Assembly: GCA_018398805.1 (NCBI GenBank)
Contig: JAGFBZ010001901.1
Location: forward strand, 1 to 64,000
DNA length: 64,000 nt
Source: Hirundichthys speculiger
Taxonomy: Eukaryota > Chordata > Actinopteri > Beloniformes > Exocoetidae
Direction: 5' to 3'
Below the pieces are notes generated by a model. It was given only the letters and a program-made list of their open reading frames with translations, was not told the origin of the DNA and made no database searches. Shown here piece by piece: positions 42,981 through 57,300 of this stretch (position 1 is the first letter of the stretch; every line of letters begins with the position of its first letter). The translations under genes were made by a program, and so were the position numbers.

Positions 42981-44085
42981 TGCCGTCGTGACGCCAGCCC
43001 TCTCTTCTCAAACGACTGTCACCAGCCCTCTTTGAAATATTTGTGCCGTTTTGCTGTTGAAATTACGGTAATCGCTATGAATAGCGTAAAAATCCACTAT
43101 ATACAGACTTATTCCACTTCAGACCAATAGTAGTGTGTATATAGCTTATGTTTAACAAGTTACTTATTTTTTTTAGATTTTTTTTAGAGCTATATATACA
43201 TTTAATACTATTATTTGTCCATTTTTTTTTTTACAAGTACTTCTCCAAGCCCTGTTGAAATTATTATTTGTCCATCCTGTGCTGCTGTAACGACTGAATT
43301 TCCCCGGTGATGGATTAATAAAGTACTATTCTATTCTATCCCATCTGGGAATGTCACTCAACAAGTTTCAGCCCAATCTGATGTGGTATTTCAAAATAAA
43401 GTGAAATCAAAATCATGTATTAATCCAGTATACTACCACTACTTTGACAAGGTTATAAAATAAAAAGTACTTGTTTCCACAGACTCATTCCACTTCAGAC
43501 CAATAGTATCCCATCTAGTATCCCTTTATTACAAAATAAAGTGACATTAAAATCATGTATAAATGCAGTTTCATACAAGTTTTTTACATGATTTTGATGT
43601 CACTTTATTTTGAAATACCACATCAGATTGGGCTGAAATATGTTCAGTGACATTCCCAGATGGGATAGAATAGTCATACTATTACTATCTAATACCATCA
43701 TACTATTAGTCATACTAGTCATACTTACTAATAAAATACTTTATTAATCCGTCACCGGGGAAATTCAGTCGTTACAGCAGCGCAAGTACTTGTTTAAAAA
43801 AAATAGGCAAAAAATAATATAAAATGTATATATAGCTCTCAAAAAAAATATTTAAAAAACATTAAATTGTTAAACATAAGCTATATACACACTACTATTG
43901 GTCTGAAGTGGAATGAGTCTGTGGAAACTAGGATATTTTATGTTTTAACCTCATCAAGTAGTCTTACCATAATGGATTTTTACGCTATTCATAGCGATTA
44001 CCGTAATTTCAACAGCAAAACGGCACAAATATTTCTAAGAGGGCTGGTGACGGTCGTTTGAGAAGAGAGGGCTGGCGGGACGGCA
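42981..44085. mobile_element. 1.1-kb foldback (long inverted repeat) element
   Basis: Outer arms begin TGCCGTC and contain GCCAGCCCTCTCTTCTCAAACGAC on opposite strands. Further matching pairs occur inside in mirror order: GCTATGAATAGCGTAAAAAT/complement, GACTGAATTTCCCCGGTGA/complement (43290s and 43745-43775), and CCCATCTGGGAATGTCA/complement (43347 and 43650). The centre lies near 43530. No transposase. Absent from the matching position upstream of gene B. Confidence 0.8.
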
Positions 44086-44823
44086 ATAATTTACTGACAT
44101 CAGTTGAATCCGTTAATGTGTTAAAGTGAACTATCTGCGGCAGATTTTAGCAGAAACTAAACTGCTGACAGCTGATAAACACTAATCGAAGTTTAAAAAC
44201 TGTTTACATTACCTTCAGATAGATGTGTAAATCTGTAAAGTTGTGCCACAACGAGCTGGAAAGCGAAAGTAAACTGAAGTTCCCGATAAACAACTGTAAC
44301 ACCGTTAAAACCACAGCGGATAGCTGGACCATTTAATCAGTTATTTATCGACTAACTTTGTGTCTTAACTCGCCTTAATGGATGTTGGTTTGCCTGGCAA
44401 ATAAACCTAATTTATCTGATGACAATGGCGGCCGCGGTTCTAACGTCTCCCATCATTAAAACATGAAGCTGACGTGTGTGACGCGAGTGTGCGAGTGACA
44501 CGGCCCAGGCTATCTGATATGGCAAGCCGTTTTAACATAAAATAGTTAAGTTTGACTATCCGGAATTAGCGTTATAGATATCAATAATTTAATTTTGACT
44601 ACTCGTAATTATATTATGACTAGTAGGAATATTCATTAAAGATATCTGTAACTTTATTCTGCCTAGTCAAAAGTCCTGCCTTTAGAGAGAGCTGGGATAG
44701 ACTCCAGCAGGTCCCTGTGACCATGTAAAAAAAGAACTAAACAGGTATGGATAATGGATGGATCAGGCTATATCCACAAAATATTCATGATTTTAATGAT
44801 TTTTTAATGACAATGTTGCTCAT

Positions 44824-44857
<34 letters not shown>

Positions 44858-45126
44858 TCTGCTGCCTTCCTGCTGACTTTAGTGACACCCGTTAGTTCGT
44901 TGTGTTAAAGTGAACAATCTGTAGCGGATTTTAGCAGAAACTAAACTGATAAAAACGAATCAAAGTTTAAAAACTGCTTTTATTACCTTCAGATGGACGT
45001 TTTACACGAAGAAACTCCTCTGCGCAACAGCAAACTGGAAAGGAAAAGTAGTGGAGGTGGCGTTTCCGTGAAACAGGTATAATAGCTAGCATCGATGGAT
45101 GGACAATGTTGCCCATATTTTTAATA
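44086..45126. other. intergenic block duplicated from 16950-18240
   Basis: Contains the same CTATCTGCGGCAGATTTTAGCAG and GGCAAGCCGTTTTAACATAAAATAG sequences as the spacer behind gene B, plus a (CA)n at about 44823-44846. No gene seen. Confidence 0.5.
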
Positions 45127-45159
<33 letters not shown>

Positions 45160-45160
45160 C
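45127..45160. repeat. short (AT)n run
   Basis: About 13 AT units preceding a LINE tail. Confidence 0.8.
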
Positions 45161-45521
<361 letters not shown>

Positions 45522-45522
45522 T

Positions 45523-46799
45523 TAGGGCTGTCAATTTCTCAAAATAATTAATCAGATTAATCGCATGACTGTCAATAGCTAATCATGATTAATCGCATAT
45601 TTTTATCTGTTCTAAATCTACCTTATACAGATCTTTTTCAAGTTGTATTACTCTTATTAATACGAGTCCTGACTAGAACCAGGAAATATGACCATATTAG
45701 TCCAGTCCTGAGGTCTCTGGCTTCCTGTCACTCAGAGAATAGACTTTAAAACAGCTCTACTTGTGTTCAAGTCTCTTCATGGCCCCAAAGTCCATCTCTG
45801 ACATGTTAGATCCATATGAACCAACCTGGACTCTGAGAACCTCAGGTAGTGGTCTCCTGCTGGTGTCCAGAGTCAGGACTAAACAAGGTGAAGCTGCATT
45901 AAAGTTTTATGCTCCTAAAATCTGGACCAGTCTTCCAGAAGATGTGAGACAGACCTGAACTCTGACAATGTTCAGATCCAGGCTGAAAACAGTTCTGTTT
46001 AGATGTGAAGATGATGACTGGAAGGATTTTATCTGCACTCTTCATTTTTAATTTAATTAATTAATTTTTATTTATTATTGATTATTTTTATGCTTGAATG
46101 GAATGATTTTATTTGCCTTCTTGTGACTGCATCTGTAAAGCACTTTGAATTGAATTGCAAATAAAGTTGCAAATAAAGTTGCCTTGCCTAATATGAGAGT
46201 ACACAAATGCTTGCCTTATGCAAAACAAATGCATGTTTATTTATTGCTACAATGCCAAATCCATTATATATTATATATATATATACTCAATATTTTCTCT
46301 TATGTTCTTCATACAAAATATTTCCGTTTATTTGCTTCAAACGGGGGGGGGGAGGGGGGGGGCTCTCTGCATCAGCGCTCTCATTAGCCGATAAGTGATA
46401 TTTCAGTAGTCGGGACTCCGGTGGTAACTAAATTCACATCGACAGCAAACACAAACAACATTTATCTTGTGGAGTTAGCCATCAGGCAAGGTTTTGAAGC
46501 TAAACTTACCATTCAAAATAGTATCTTTGTATCCACGGTTTGTTTATGCCTGTCTGTCCGCGGCATGGACGTCGACGTCAGTGCATGACTTCCTATTTTG
46601 ACAGGACTACGCAGGACTACAGGACTACAACTACGGAGGGGCCCGAGGCTCATTAAACCTACTCTCCTCTCTAAATAAACGTATCTAAATAATACATAAA
46701 CGGCCAGGCTGTGTCGCGTTAACGCGCGTTAAAAAAATTAGTTGCGTTAAAATTATTTTGCGTTAATCACACGTTAACGCGTTAACTTTGACAGCCCTA
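45523..46799. mobile_element. hAT element carrying an L2-like LINE tail
   Basis: Ends TAGGGCTGTCAA..TTGACAGCCCTA with GATTAATCGCAT and GCGTTAACGCG words. Flanks are (AT)n, so the duplication cannot be read. At 45664-46190 it carries a plus-strand LINE RT C-terminus (SISDMLDPYEPTWTLRTSGSG, APKIWTSLPEDVRQT) ending in repeated GCAAATAAAGTT. Confidence 0.7.
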
Positions 46800-46815
46800 A
46801 TATATATATATATAT

Positions 46816-47746
46816 AGTTCATATGCTGCCATATGAACTAAAGTGTCATAACATTTGCTGTTCAAAAACTTTTAACATCAGCACTTGTCAGTAACACATA
46901 TTTAGTATAAATCTCATCTTAAAAAATGTAAAATAAAATAAAGCTTATTGCCACTGCCAGGGTATTAATGTCACCATGTTTTTATAAAAAAAACTGCTTT
47001 TTATGAAAAATAAAAAAAGTCTACCAACAAAATCCTAACAATCTAGAGACCCCAATCAGAACATTAAAACAGGTAATTTCTGAGGTAACAGCAGAAACTT
47101 TTAACAGGGAGTTCAACTTGTCAGTTGTTACAAATAACCTTGTTTCTGTTGAATCCTCCGTCTGGGAGAACTTTAAAATGAAAATGTCCATGTTAAAGTT
47201 CAGGAACTTTACCAATCTGTGTATCATTCATTCTTTCCATTTTCAATTGTCAATCAAAAATTAAAAAAAATTAAAAAGTGACATTTTAATATGTTTTTCG
47301 TTTTTTAATCTCACAAAAAAAGGAAAAAATGCCTGGGTTTTTTAAATATTTCAATTTTAGACTTGGATCAAAAATACAAAATGAAAAAAATGTTCCACAG
47401 GACTGAATTTGTTTTATAATGGAGGACTGGACTTTCTGTTGTCATTACACATCTGTGCCACTAGATGGAGCTGCACTGCAGTAACCAGCTAGAGAACAGC
47501 AGGACAGTGAACACATGGAGCAGATCTGATGTAACATGAAGGAATGACGCGAAAGTTTTGTTGCAGTCCAGAATTTTTTTTTAGACAGAATTGTTAATAT
47601 TGCATATTTTTTTTCGCATATTTACCTGCCAATTTTCTTCCGGTTCTGCAGCAGCCAGTAACAGACTTTTCAAAACAAAAGCATGTGAGCAACATGTCGC
47701 CGTTAATAAATTAATGCGTTAACGCGATGATAACGCGTTATCTTGC

Positions 47747-47749
<3 letters not shown>
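46816..47749. mobile_element. hAT fragment, left end missing
   Basis: Matches the interior and right end of the hAT at 20201-21274 (TTAACATCAGCACTTGTCAGTAACACATATTTAG, CGCGTTATCTTGCCCA) but starts in mid element next to (AT)n. Confidence 0.65.

Positions 47750-47812
<63 letters not shown>
47750..47812. repeat. (AT)n microsatellite
   Basis: About 31 AT units followed by (CA)n. Confidence 0.9.
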
Positions 47813-47821
<9 letters not shown>

Positions 47822-47826
<5 letters not shown>

Positions 47827-48244
47827 GTGATCCCTTATTTTTCGCGGTTAATGGGGGGATCGGCACTGCATCGGGCAGAGTAAAAAAGAAAAAGACATTC
47901 CCAATCTGAGATCTGTCTCTTGTCTCGCGATAACTGCCACAGCAGGAACTACTACAGGTACTGTAGGTGGTAGATCTCACAAGGTTAGTGTGTGACATCC
48001 GAAGAATGACAGCGCAAAGGAAAAAAAAGATTGTTACAGAAAATAGGATGTCGTTAGACAACAGAACTGTTTGCGTTCTTCTCTCATATAAAATAAACTA
48101 CTCTGGACCAGTCCACAAATACACTCCTTCCAAAACAGTCATAAAGAATTCAATCTGCAACAAATAAATACAACAAGTCATTAAAAGAGTAAAGAAAAGT
48201 CACGTGAAATGAGATGAAAAACTGTTAAAGAACAGCAATAAGAA
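47822..48244. mobile_element. Tigger-like fragment, inverted relative to 11010-11460
   Basis: Begins CACAGTGATCCCTTATTTTTCGCGG and shares GGACCAGTCCACAAATACACTCCTTCC (opposite strand) with 11180-11225. No coding frame. Confidence 0.5.
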
Positions 48245-48253
48245 TATATATAT

Positions 48254-48310
<57 letters not shown>
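48245..48310. repeat. (AT)n microsatellite
   Basis: About 32 AT units with one TA phase change. Confidence 0.9.
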
Positions 48311-48312
<2 letters not shown>

Positions 48313-49135
48313 TGCTGACTTCCTGCTGACTGCAGTGACACCCGTTATTCTGTTAATGTGTTAAAGTGAACTATCTGTAGCAGAAACTAAACTGCTTACA
48401 GCTGATAAAAACAAATCATATTTTAAAAACTGCTTATATTACCTTCAGATGGATGTTTTACACGAAGACTCATCTGCGCAACAACAAACTTGAAGGAAGT
48501 AGTCACTTGAGGTGATGTGTCAGCAGTGGAGACGTTGTTTCCGTGATACTGATGTATGGCAAGCCGATTTAACATAAAATAGCTAGGGTGGAGATGTATT
48601 GCAGATATCCATGATTCAATTCTTCCTCTCCAAAAATAACATTTCAAATATCCACAACATCATTCTTACTAGGACAAATGACATCTGTTTTGGGAGAGTA
48701 TTAAACTATGCTGGTTTGGATGTTTCAGAACGCTGTGGAGAGTCGGTCAGAACTCCTGATATGAATGGACATGAATCCACGATCTTCCAAGTAACTATCC
48801 TTTATTCTTGAGAAGAATCACAACTGAAAAAAGCCGTTGGGCTTGGTGAAAAGGCTGTACATGCGTATGTGTGTGTGGTCTACAAGAAACAAATACACAA
48901 TAAAGTATAATAAGTAGCAGCAACAGGAGTCAATTTCTCATGCCATTGATGACATTTATAAATTGAAGATTAAGTATCTGACATGATGTGCAGACAAGTA
49001 CTTACAAATACTTTTGGCAATATAGTGTGTATATCAGCAGTGAGTTGAACAAACTTAAAAGTCAAGGTGGAAACAAGTCATTTATTTGTTCAGTTCAACA
49101 ACGAGGAGTAGAAGATCTCTGCTGGAGCCCGACGG
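48311..49135. other. intergenic block related to 18050-19690
   Basis: Matches 18050-18360 and 19470-19690 but replaces the integrase-like frames by about 250 bases of other sequence (48690-48930). Only the last codons of the integrase C-terminus remain. No gene seen. Confidence 0.45.
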
Positions 49136-49384
49136 TCAGTCCGCCTGCAGCTGTGGGGGATAGTTGAGCTGCAGTCCAGCAGGTCTACTACCATTGATTG
49201 TGGGCACCAGTAGCCTCACACCTGGAAGGGTACTGAAATAATCCACCGTGGCTCCCAGATCCTTCGGCCGAGCCACGCTGGAGCAGCTGTGGAGCTGCTG
49301 GCAGAAGTCAGCTGCAGGACCTCCTGCTTCAAATGTTGTTTCAACGGTGAAATCAGAAATGACTGCTGCATTCAGCTAACGCTT
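49136..49384 (-). other. second copy of the unknown terminal-exon-like frame
   Basis: Same frame as 19689-19928, ending QLNYPPQLQAD and followed by TTTATT (AATAAA on the minus strand) at about 49081-49086. The start Met is lost by a 2-base deletion (ATTCAGCTAACG). Substitutions include His-to-Tyr, Arg-to-Ser, Ala-to-Val and Ile-to-Val, with no stop. Confidence 0.3.
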
Positions 49385-49646
49385 GATTAGCAGAAGATCC
49401 CTGCAGTAATGAAGGCTCCACGGGATCAGTCCCACCCCACTGGGTCTCTCCCTCTGCCCTCCTTGGTCTCGGAAAAATGACCTCAATTCATATCACCTTG
49501 TCTTGTAATAGAAAACATGAAAAAACATTTGGATCCTAGAATATTTGTACCTCACATCTTTGCAGGACTAAAAGAAGAAAATGTTCATAAGGGAACATTG
49601 ATAACAGTTTCATGACTGGCTATATTCTACATGTTAATATGAAAAT

Positions 49647-50718
49647 TAGAGCTGGGCAACGATTAAAATTTTTAATCGCGATTAATCGCATTGTATACGC
49701 AAAATCAAATAATGGATTCAAAAGTAGTGTAAAGGTCACTTAGTGCCATAACATTTGTTGTTCAAACACTTTTAACATCAGCACTTGTCAGTAACACATA
49801 TTTATTTAGTATAAATCTCATCTAAAAAATGTAAAACAAAATAAAGCTTATTGCCACTGCCAGGGCATTAATGTCATCCTGTTTTTATGAAAAATTAAAA
49901 AAAAAAAGTCAACAAACTAAATCCAACAAAATGATTGTGGCTCAGCACAATCAGAACATTAAAACAGGTAATTTCTGAGGTAACAGCAGAAACATTTAAC
50001 GGGGAGTTCAACTTGTCAGTTGTTACAAATAACCTTGTTTCTGTTGAATCCTCCGTCTGGGAGAACTTTAAAATGAAAATGTCCATGTTAAAGTTCAGTA
50101 ACTTTACCAATCTGTGTATCATTCATTCTTTCCATTTTCAATTGACAATCAAAAAAAAAAAAAAAAAGACATTTTATGACGTTTTTTGTTTTGATCTAAC
50201 ACACACAAAAAAAAGCCTGTTTTTTATATATATATATTTCAATTTTCGACTTGGATCAAAAATACGAAATGAGAAAATGGACCACAGGACTGAATTTGTT
50301 TTATAATCAAGGACTGGACTTTCTGCTGTCATTACACATCTGTGCCACTAGATGGAGCCGCACTGCAGTAACCAGCTAGAGAACAGCAGGACAGTGAACA
50401 CAAGGAGCAAATCTGATGGAACATGGAGGAATGACGCCAAAGTTTTGTTGCAGCCCAGATTTTTTTTTTTTTCACTCAGCATTGTTAATATTGCTAGCTG
50501 AGTTGCTTCCTGAACTGTAAAGTACACAGATTTTTACCGTCTTCCATGTCCGTTTTTAGCTTACCTGCCAATTCTTTTCCAGTTCCGCAGCAGCCAGTAA
50601 CAGACTTTTCAAAACAAAAGCATGTGAGCAACATGCGTTAACACGCAATAAAATAAATGTCGGCATTGATAAATTAATGCGTTTTAGCGATAATAACGCG
50701 TTAACTTGCCCATCCCTA
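49647..50718. mobile_element. non-autonomous hAT element (copy 2)
   Basis: Same ends (TAGAGCTGGGCAACGATT, TTGCCCATCCCTA) and same position behind an NLR gene as 20201-21274; shared insertion older than the duplication. Confidence 0.7.
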
Positions 50719-50810
50719 ATTAAAACATTTTTCTGTGAGAAACACAGATATTTCCAGACTGAACTATGTGTTCAACGGTGAGTTTCTCTGACAGGAGGAG
50801 ACTCTTCACT

Positions 50811-51364
50811 CTAAACTGAACACAGAGACACTGAGGAACCAGGCCAGACTCTAAATCCAGGATACAGAGGTTCAGTGAATGTGGTGTTGAAGGTGTGGAG
50901 GTGGATCAGTCCGTCAGAGACGACTTTATAGAAGGACAGAGTTCCAGCAGGACAGTCCACATACACTGCTACTCTGTTGGAGACTGAGGAAGAGGAGGAG
51001 GAGGAGGAGGAGGAGGAGGAGGAGGATGTTCGTCTGTTATTATGCCAGACCAAGTACTGACCAGGATTAGAACAATTCAGACTCCAGGACTGATTGTTTG
51101 CTCCAAACACACAGTCAGTGAGGTCTCCTTTCCTTCTGATGCCTCTGTAACTCACTGACACATCAACTCTTCCACAGCACTCCACCTCCCAGTAACAGCG
51201 ACCAGTCAGACCATCTCTGCACAGCAGCTGCGGCCGCTCATCAAACCTATCTGGATGATCTGGATACAACTGATCCTCCTCCACATGTGCCATGCTCCTG
51301 TTGTCCTCAGACAGCTGGACGTTGTTGTTTACTGTGTTTGTGTCAATGGTGAGGTCACAGGAAT
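50811..51364 (-). CDS. gene C PRY-SPRY (B30.2) last exon
   Basis: Acceptor TCTCCTTCAG; PRY part [24 protein letters not shown] core [20 protein letters not shown], end [18 protein letters not shown] Ser run of fourteen (51000-51026 region, AGG/TCC repeat) is five longer than in gene A. Otherwise it differs from gene A at few residues (for example [11 protein letters not shown] against NLSKYFVWHNN). Confidence 0.85.
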
Positions 51365-54300
51365 CTGAAGGAGAGAACAAACAACCAGCTGCAGTTATTA
51401 TTGATCTGTCATCTGTTCATTGATGGACTCATGAATGAGTGACGGCTGAATCACTTACACTTCCTCAGACCTGGTCTCAGCCATCGTTCTCCAGCAGGCT
51501 CCACCCTGAAGGGGGGGGGGGGGGGGTGTTTAGGAGTTAATAAAGCATTAACTCACTATCACTTACACTTGTGCATTTATTAAAAAAAAAAAAAATACTT
51601 CCAGAGGACTGGTGAAGGGCATGTCCACTTTTTAACATTAGCACAAAAAAAAAAAAAAATTCTGCTTGAAGATTGAATTGCATACATACATTCGTTGGTT
51701 ATGCCAGATGATGGCACTGACCATGAATGTAAGTGCAGAAAAAAAAAGGTGTTTAATAGGCATCTGCTGTGCATGCCATGATTCACTCAACTCACGATAC
51801 AATTCAAATCATAATTCGAATCATGTACAAGACAAAAGGCAAATGACTGATTTTTTTATTTTCATTATTTTTTCTTTTACACAAATCCAGCCTTTTCCTT
51901 TTTAACAATACTGTAGTATTTTCTCTTACGCTCTTTTCAAGACAGTAGATTAGAACTAGCAGCAAATAACTAAAAATTGTATCAGTTCTCTTCTTTTTTT
52001 TTTAACAATACTGTTTTTTTCTTATCCTCTTTATACCTGCATAGCAAATGACTGGAAAGTGGAAACTGTTTTATCAACTCTCAAATCTCAAAGTTTTTTT
52101 TTCCTTTAGTACATAACAAGTCAGCTCTACTTTAAGCCTAAACTAAGGCATTATACAAATCTCTGATCTTTTCTTACATCCATCCATCCATTATCTAGAC
52201 CCGTATCATCCTCCGGAGGAACACGGGGATCTGCTGGAGCCTATCCCAGCCGTCTACGGGCGAAAGGCAGGGGTACACCCTGAACAGGTCGCCAGCCCTT
52301 CGCACTCACTCCTACGGGCAATTTAGAACCACCAATCAACCTGACATGCATGTCTTTGGACTGTGGGAGGAAGCCGGAGTACCCGGAGGAAACCCACACA
52401 AGCACGGGGAACATGCAAACTCCACACAAAAAGGCATCTTTTCTTACACTCTTTCCAAATCAATACTGCATCAGAGAATGCTTTTTTTTTTTTTATTCCT
52501 GAGGTAGATTAGCCAGGCACGAACTAAGGTATATTTATTTTTGTCTGAACAAAATTAAATAGCAATTTACCCTATTGGCCCAAATATAGGACGACTCTGA
52601 TTATAAGACGACCCCTATTTTTCAAATATCATTTTGGAAAAATAAAAATATGACGAAGACAATAAGGTTATCCATAAAATAACTTTTTATTGTACAATTA
52701 CTATAGAAAAAAAACACACAGATAACATTCTGCTATATTGTTAAACATTTTAATGGTGGATTTCATCTTTTTTAGGAAGTATGGTACCATACTTAAAGAA
52801 GGTATGTGTCAGGTTTCCATATTATTTAAGATCAAGGTATAGTACTATTTAGTAAACTTTATTCTCTTAAGACTCTGACTCAGTAAATAAGCAACAACTA
52901 TATAGTTCAATAACTGCATTAATGATGTCAATAACTGCATAACCATCAAAGTAGAGTTATATTCGGTTTCAAGTACAACATTAATAATAAAATAGTCTGT
53001 AAAAAACTAATTTTAGACTGCAAAAATAACTTTCAAACCCCTTTGCTCGATTTGGTCACGTGATCCTCCATTTTAGGTGTGGCTCCATCTAGTGGCGCAG
53101 ATATGTAATGACAATAGCACATGGCACAAAGCATGTCCCATGTACCGCCACATATAGAGATGTTGAACAAGAACGTAGTTTAACCTTGAGTACGCATTCT
53201 GCTGGCCTGGAGGCCACATTGATTCATGGCTTAATTAAATCGATTCGAATCGTATTTTAAAAAATCAATTTAAATCAATTTTTTCATAAATCACAGAATA
53301 ACTAGCATCAGCATATTGTCCATATGAGAAATTAACACTAAAGTCTGAGAACAACAGCAGTATTTATGTGCACTCCTCATTTCTTCTGTGCTGGTTAAGA
53401 GTCACCGGCGACCTCCTCATGGACTTAGACAATGGATTAGTGTCCATATTAGTTCTGCTGGATCTCAGCGTTGCCTTTGATACCACTGATCACCGCCTTT
53501 TACTGCACAAGTCAGAGCATGTTATTGGAAATAAAGGAACAGCACTAGGCTGGTTTAAATCATATTTATCTGACATATTCCAGTTCATTCATGTTAATGA
53601 CACTTCATCTACATAGACGAGGGTCTGCTGTGGCGTCCCACAAGGTTCAGTGACGGGATCGATTTCTTTTTCATTTTATACATGCTACCCTTGGGAAAAA
53701 TCATCCAGAGCCACAGCATGAGTTTTCATTGCTACACTGATGATACGCAGCTGTACTTATCCATGAAATCAAAGGAATCGGAACCATTGGCCAAACTTCA
53801 AGGATGTCTTAAGGACATTAAGACCTCAATGTCCTCTAACATTTTGCTTTTAAATTCGGACAAAACAGAGGTTACTGCCTTTGGTCCCAAACACCTGAGG
53901 AACAGATTAGTTGATTGGCCTCCAGTACAACTGTGAAACACTTTGGACTCATTTTTGATCAGGATATGTCATTTAAACAGCATATCAATCAAGTTTGTAA
54001 GGCAGCCTTTTTTAAGCTCCGTGATATCACCAAGATCAGGAGCACCCTCTCCCAGGGTGATACTGGAAAGCTAATCCACAAGTGTAATGCGATATTAGCA
54101 GGGTGTCCAAAAAATTGGCTGAATAGCCTCCAACTGATCCAAAATGCAGCAGCGGCAGTGCTGACAGGAATCTGCAAGCGAGATCACGTCTCTCCTGTGT
54201 TAGCCTCCCTCCATTGACTTTCCATAATTTTGAATCGAATTCAAAATTCTGCTTCTCATATATAAGGCCATAAATGCCCAAGCTCCTCGATATTTACAAG

Positions 54301-57300
54301 ACCTGATAACACATTATGCTCCTCCATCTTTAAAACTAAACTGAAAACATTTCTGTTTCGTAAAGCCTATAGTTAGTCTAAACAATAGTGTGTTGGGTCC
54401 AATAGTCATAACTACAATTATAGGAGCCAAGACTAGATTAGACTCGTCTTAAACCTAGCATCGTCATTGCTATGCTGCTGTAGGTCTATGCAGCAGGGGG
54501 ACACCAACTTGATCTGCTAAACAGTGTCTCCACCCCTCTTCTCTCCCCTCCTTTCCTTTTCTGTTCTTCAGCTCAATTCATAGTTAATTAGAAGCACTTC
54601 TTAAATGTAAATGTGCTCCATTGTTCCTGCAGTTTTTTTTGTGCTATTTTGCCTCCCTTTTTTCTGTATCTTTGCAGGCCAGAGTTTCTAGAGTTACATA
54701 CTAACTTGCAGTTCCAACCTCTGATCATCACAGCGTTTCCGTCCAACTGTCTATATACATGTTCTGGGATATCAACTAACTTGCTGACCAGCAGTCTGAT
54801 CCTCTGACCACCTTAGTGTTGCTGCCCACATCAGTTTATAGAGTCAGCTCTGGAGTTCATGTACTAACAATGTATTAGTCAGAATATAAGTGCGTGGAAT
54901 TCTTAGTTCTCCAGTTAATAGACAATTATTACAAGTATCACAAGTTCTACACGTGGTGAGAAGAAGGAGGTTTTGTTCGTATCTACAAAAATGTTCTATC
55001 TACCAACATTTTCATGAGTTCTGAAATCTCATTCTGCTCACAGTTTTGGCAAAATCTGTTCTGCTCACATTTCATGAATGAGGTCCACTGTCTGCAGCTC
55101 TTCCTCCTCCATCAGACACGGTGTGTCTGCAGCAGCTGTTTCCTACCTGAGAGTCTCCAGTTTCCAGTTTGGATCCTCCAGTCCAGCTGACAGATGCTTC
55201 ACTGCAGCCTCTCCTGGATGGTTGTAGCTCAGGTCCAGCTCTCTCAGATGGGAGGGGTTGGAGCTCAGAGCTGAGACCAGAGAAGTACAGCCTTCCTCTG
55301 AGATCAGACAACCTGACAGCCTGCAGATACACATGACAGATACTCAGAGAACTGCTCTGAAGCTGACTGTGTTCTCATGTTGACCTGATGGTGGCACTAA
55401 AAGAGAAGTCAGAGGATCAAAAAATAGACATTCGCTGTACAGACAACATGAAATAACATGAAGGCTGAAATAAACTGGTGGACTGACAGCGCTTTGGCTT
55501 GGTTAGTGAAGTTCCTCAACATGTTTCTCCAGGTACTCTGGTTTCTTTCCAGAGTCCAAAAACATGCGTGTTGGTCTAATTAGTGATTCTAAATGGCCGA
55601 TAGGAGTGCTGGTGTGTGTGTGTGGTTATTCGTCTATAAGCAACCATGTGGTGGACTGGTGACCTCTCCAGCGTGTACCCCTGACGTATAGATAATAGAA
55701 GGGTGGTTTAACAGTTTGATGAATCCTGACCTGAGAGTTTCCAGTTGACAGTGTGAACTCTCCAGTCCAACTGACAACAGCTGGGCTCCTGAATCCTGCA
55801 GGTCGTTGTTACTCAGGTCCAGTTCTCTCAAACTGGAGAACTGACAGCTGAGGAGTGAGGACAGAGCTTCACAGCTTCTCTCTGAGAGGCTGCAGATATT
55901 TAGTCTGAAAGTAAAACATAGACCAAGAATACAACATTTGTGAAACTGATAAGCTGCTTCAGAAAAAAAAAAAGTAATCTGAGAAATGTGATGATTACTA
56001 ACTTCAGAGTTTCCAGTTTACATTGAGGACTCTCCAGTCCAACAGACAGAAGCTTCACTCCTGAATCCTGCAGGTGGTTGTTACTCAGGTCCAGCTCTCT
56101 CAGCTTGGAGGACTGAGAGCTGAGAACTGAAGTCAGAGCTTCACAGCTTCTCTCTGAGAGGTTACAGCCACTCAGGCTAAATAAAAAACATAAACAAATA
56201 CAAGTGGTATCATTAAGTAGTTTGATAAAAGGAAAGTATTGCTGCACTATAGTCACTGAGTACGTTGAACAATGATTTGGTGCATAAGCGCACACAGCAG
56301 TTGGAGCCTGTTCCCTTGGAGACCAGAGGGATTCCCCATTCTACCCCAGCAGCTCTCACCCTGTGAGAGTTCAGAGTCAACCAGTATCCAGGCCCTCTCA
56401 AGGAGACTGGTTCCAGAACCCACGCTGAGTGGTGGCGTGGGCCTGATTGTATCTTGTCTGTAGCTGTCAACCTTAAACACAAGTTCCTTGACAGGTACCT
56501 TCCTCACCAAAGGTGGTATTCCATGTACCAAGAGCCAGTTTTGGTATCTAAAGGTTGGTATGATGAGGCCAACGGCAGCACACAGCTGACAGTGGAACCT
56601 CAGATTTAGAGGAACAAAGCACTTTCCCTGCTGGTCACAGAACAGTGGTCCAGCTCTTTACCTTTGCCAGACTCCTAGAGGGAGCAGGGGAGTTTGTCCA
56701 GAGAGTGACATGTGGATCAGTGCATCATATGCAGTAGTATGGAATCTGTACTGGTCTGCAGTGGTGAAAAGAGAGCTGATCTAAAAGGAAAGACTTCATG
56801 TTGACTGGTTCATCTCTGTTCTTTTCCTCACCTATGGTAATGAACTGTGAGTAGCAAGTAAAAAAAAAAACAAGATATGAATGGCTCTCTGGGAAAGTGT
56901 TCCAGATGTTCTGGGCAAATGGGGGAAGAGCCTGAAGCAGACTCAAGATGAGGGGATTACATTTATCAACTGGCCTGGGAAAGGCAGGCAGTAATTGCAG
57001 TACTTGCTAACAATGGCTCTGAATCACCATTCCTCAAATGGCGTTTTGGCTTCATGTCCATGTTGGCTTCTGGTCACCACCTCTGGGAGGACCTCCCAGA
57101 GGTGGTTGGCTGAAGACAGGAGAGGTCCCTCTCTGCTTAGACATCTGCTCTGTGGTGCCAACCCAGGTAATTTGAAGTTAATGAATGGATGGATAATGTT
57201 ATTTCTTATTTTAAAAAGCTACTGCATTTAAAATCAAATTGTCTTTGTACTTACAGAGCTTTCTTGGAAGCTTTGACCACTGGCAGCAGCCTCTGTAGCG

